NCBI GenBank assembly: GCA_934402155.1
Contig: CAKRTP010000046.1
Span: 1-13,613, forward strand
Source of the DNA: an uncultured Blautia sp.
Lineage (GTDB): Bacteria; Bacillota; Clostridia; Lachnospirales; Lachnospiraceae
Reading direction: 5' to 3'
Length of the DNA: 13,613 bases
The notes beneath the pieces were generated by a model, which was not told the origin of the DNA, did not search any database, and worked only from the letters and a program-made list of their open reading frames with translations. Below, one piece after another: positions 12,443 to 13,613 of this stretch. Position 1 is the first letter of the stretch; every line of letters starts with the position of its first letter. The position numbers were made by a program, and so were the translations under genes.

Positions 12443-12451
12443 TATTTTTAC
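12436..12451. promoter_or_regulatory. 16-bp perfect palindrome, candidate operator of the MATE gene
   Basis: GTAAAAATATTTTTAC is its own reverse complement. It covers the putative -10 box and runs to the expected transcription start, the usual place for a dimeric repressor (MarR or TetR type). With no unpaired loop and no T run it is unlikely to be a terminator. Confidence 0.45.
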
Positions 12452-12477
12452 TGATTATTTTATTTTGGAGGTTTTTT

Positions 12478-13613
12478 ATGTCAGATCAGGTTCGTGATAT
12501 GACCACCGGCTCTCCATCAAAGCTTATTCTACTATTTGCAGTACCACTGATGCTCGGCAATGTATGTCAGCAGCTTTATACCATGGTAGATACTGTTATT
12601 GTAGGACAGATTGCCGGTGTACAGGCTCTGGCAGCCCTTGGTGCGGTGGAATGGATCATGTGGATGGTCCTTGGTGTTTCTACTGGTATCACACAGGGTT
12701 TTGCGATTCTTATGGCTCAGGATTACGGAGCACAGAAATGGCGTAAACTGAAGCAGACAGTAGCTCATAGTTACAGACTGACCGCAATAACTGCTGTACT
12801 TCTTTTTATCATCAGTCAGGCAGGAGCTTACTGGATGCTTAACCTTTTGAACACTCCGGATAATATTATAGGAATGTCTCTTCTTTACCTCCGGATCGTG
12901 TTCTGTGGAATCCCTGTTGTAGCTGCCTATAATATTTTTGCCAGTGTCCTTCGTTCTCTTGGAAACAGTCGCACCCCATTGATTGCTATGGTAATTGCGG
13001 CAATGATTAATATTATTCTGGATGTGATTTTTGTCGGACAATTTCATATGAATGTCGCAGGCGCTGCACTTGCAACTGTTATCGCACAGGCCTTTTCGGC
13101 AATGTATTGTTTCTTTGCAGTCCGTAAAATTGATATTGTACATATAACAAGAGAGGATTTTCAGACTGCATCGGGACTCAACCGTAAGCTTCTTACCCTG
13201 GGTACTCCGATTCTTTTTCAGGATGTAATCATCTCAGTCGGTGGTCTTGTCGTACAGTTTGTTGTTAATGGCTATGGTTTTCTTTTTGTTGCAGGTTTCA
13301 CTGCCACGAATAAGCTTTACGGAATTCTGGAGATGGCTGCCATTTCCTATGGATATGCAATTGTGACTTATGTTGGACAGAATCTTGGTGCCGGAAAAAT
13401 CATCCGGATCAAAAGAGGGGTTCATGCCAGTGCACTTCTTGCTCTTCTTACATCTGTCTTTATTTCAATGATCATGTTTATATTTGGAAAACATATCCTG
13501 ACTGCTTTTATTTCCGGCGATCCGTCACAGACGGAGCAGGTACTTAATATTGCATGGCATTATCTTTCGATTATGGCAAGTGTTTTATTTATTCTTTATT
13601 TTCTTTATGTTTA
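12478..13613 (+). CDS. MATE-family efflux transporter, cut by the right edge
   Basis: The first 378 codons of a multidrug and toxin extrusion (MATE) transporter, a membrane antiporter that exports organic compounds using a sodium or proton gradient. The protein begins MSDQVRDMTTGSPSKLILLF. Family marks include FAVPLMLGNVCQQLYTMVDTVIVG (20-43), ALAALGAVEW, the TGITQGFAILMAQDYGA loop (69-85), LRSLGNSRTPL (157-167) and, in the second half, ILEMAAISYGYAIVTYVGQNLGAG. About ten membrane helices fall in the part present; full-length members have twelve in about 450 residues, so roughly 70-80 residues are missing. GGAGG (12467-12471) lies 6 bases before the ATG. The substrate is unknown. The frame is intact to the edge. 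Confidence 0.93.
   Translation, partial: MSDQVRDMTTGSPSKLILLFAVPLMLGNVCQQLYTMVDTVIVGQIAGVQALAALGAVEWIMWMVLGVSTGITQGFAILMAQDYGAQKWRKLKQTVAHSYRLTAITAVLLFIISQAGAYWMLNLLNTPDNIIGMSLLYLRIVFCGIPVVAAYNIFASVLRSLGNSRTPLIAMVIAAMINIILDVIFVGQFHMNVAGAALATVIAQAFSAMYCFFAVRKIDIVHITREDFQTASGLNRKLLTLGTPILFQDVIISVGGLVVQFVVNGYGFLFVAGFTATNKLYGILEMAAISYGYAIVTYVGQNLGAGKIIRIKRGVHASALLALLTSVFISMIMFIFGKHILTAFISGDPSQTEQVLNIAWHYLSIMASVLFILYFLYV

Noticed and set aside
12532..13143. A 203-codon minus-strand frame at the right end
   Set aside because: It is antisense to the MATE gene, rich in His, Cys and Asn without domain features. The plus-strand frame is clearly a MATE protein.

Overview
The window looks like ordinary chromosome from an anaerobic Firmicute of the Clostridia, most likely family Lachnospiraceae. 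This is an inference from three things. Protein types include a VanZ-like protein, DUF5067-type and DUF378 membrane proteins, a Sapep-type dipeptidase, a YjbR/MGMT fusion and a small siroheme reductase with ferredoxin domain. The base composition is moderately AT-rich with strong GGAGG Shine-Dalgarno sites and clear TTGACA/TATAAT promoters. The tRNA genes lack an encoded CCA. I cannot name the species. I see no phage, plasmid, transposase, CRISPR array or defence island.

Layout. Positions 1-148 carry a hairpin-bearing element that may be a dispersed repeat, with a tiny minus-strand reading frame. A vanZ-like gene (149-676, +) converges on a small membrane-protein gene (711-1172, -) that follows malQ (1200-2735, -). 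Upstream of the malQ promoter, on the same strand, is a 44-codon lipoprotein gene (2852-2986, -) behind an alpha/beta hydrolase (3044-3973, -). The hydrolase diverges from a membrane-anchored secreted protein (4105-5226, +) through two promoters whose -35 boxes overlap. A DUF378 membrane protein (5321-5539, +) then faces two tRNA-Gly genes (-), which are preceded by a serine acetyltransferase gene (-). Two plus-strand tRNA genes, Ser(CGA) and Trp(CCA), follow. The next block is all minus strand: a YjbR/MGMT fusion, an M20 dipeptidase and a sulfite/nitrite reductase-like protein. The reductase diverges from a LysR regulator (+), which is followed by an RluA-family pseudouridine synthase (+) and a MATE transporter (+) cut by the right edge.

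How the genes may work together. The clearest functional unit is the divergent LysR/siroheme-reductase pair. Its shared control region holds a perfect 8-bp dyad placed where a LysR regulator would both activate the reductase gene and repress its own. The serine acetyltransferase, about 2.6 kb away, makes O-acetylserine, the acceptor for sulfide in cysteine synthesis. A sulfur-assimilation link is therefore plausible but not shown by the sequence. MalQ works in maltodextrin use. The remaining genes are housekeeping functions: tRNAs, peptide breakdown, rRNA or tRNA modification, alkyl-DNA repair and efflux.

The points most worth a second look are regulatory: the overlapping divergent -35 boxes, a probable leaderless vanZ transcript, a 12-bp inverted repeat around the tRNA-Trp -10 box, the LysR dyad, a 16-bp palindrome over the MATE promoter, and a terminator whose U-tract is coded inside the opposing gene. 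I found no convincing new multi-gene system.
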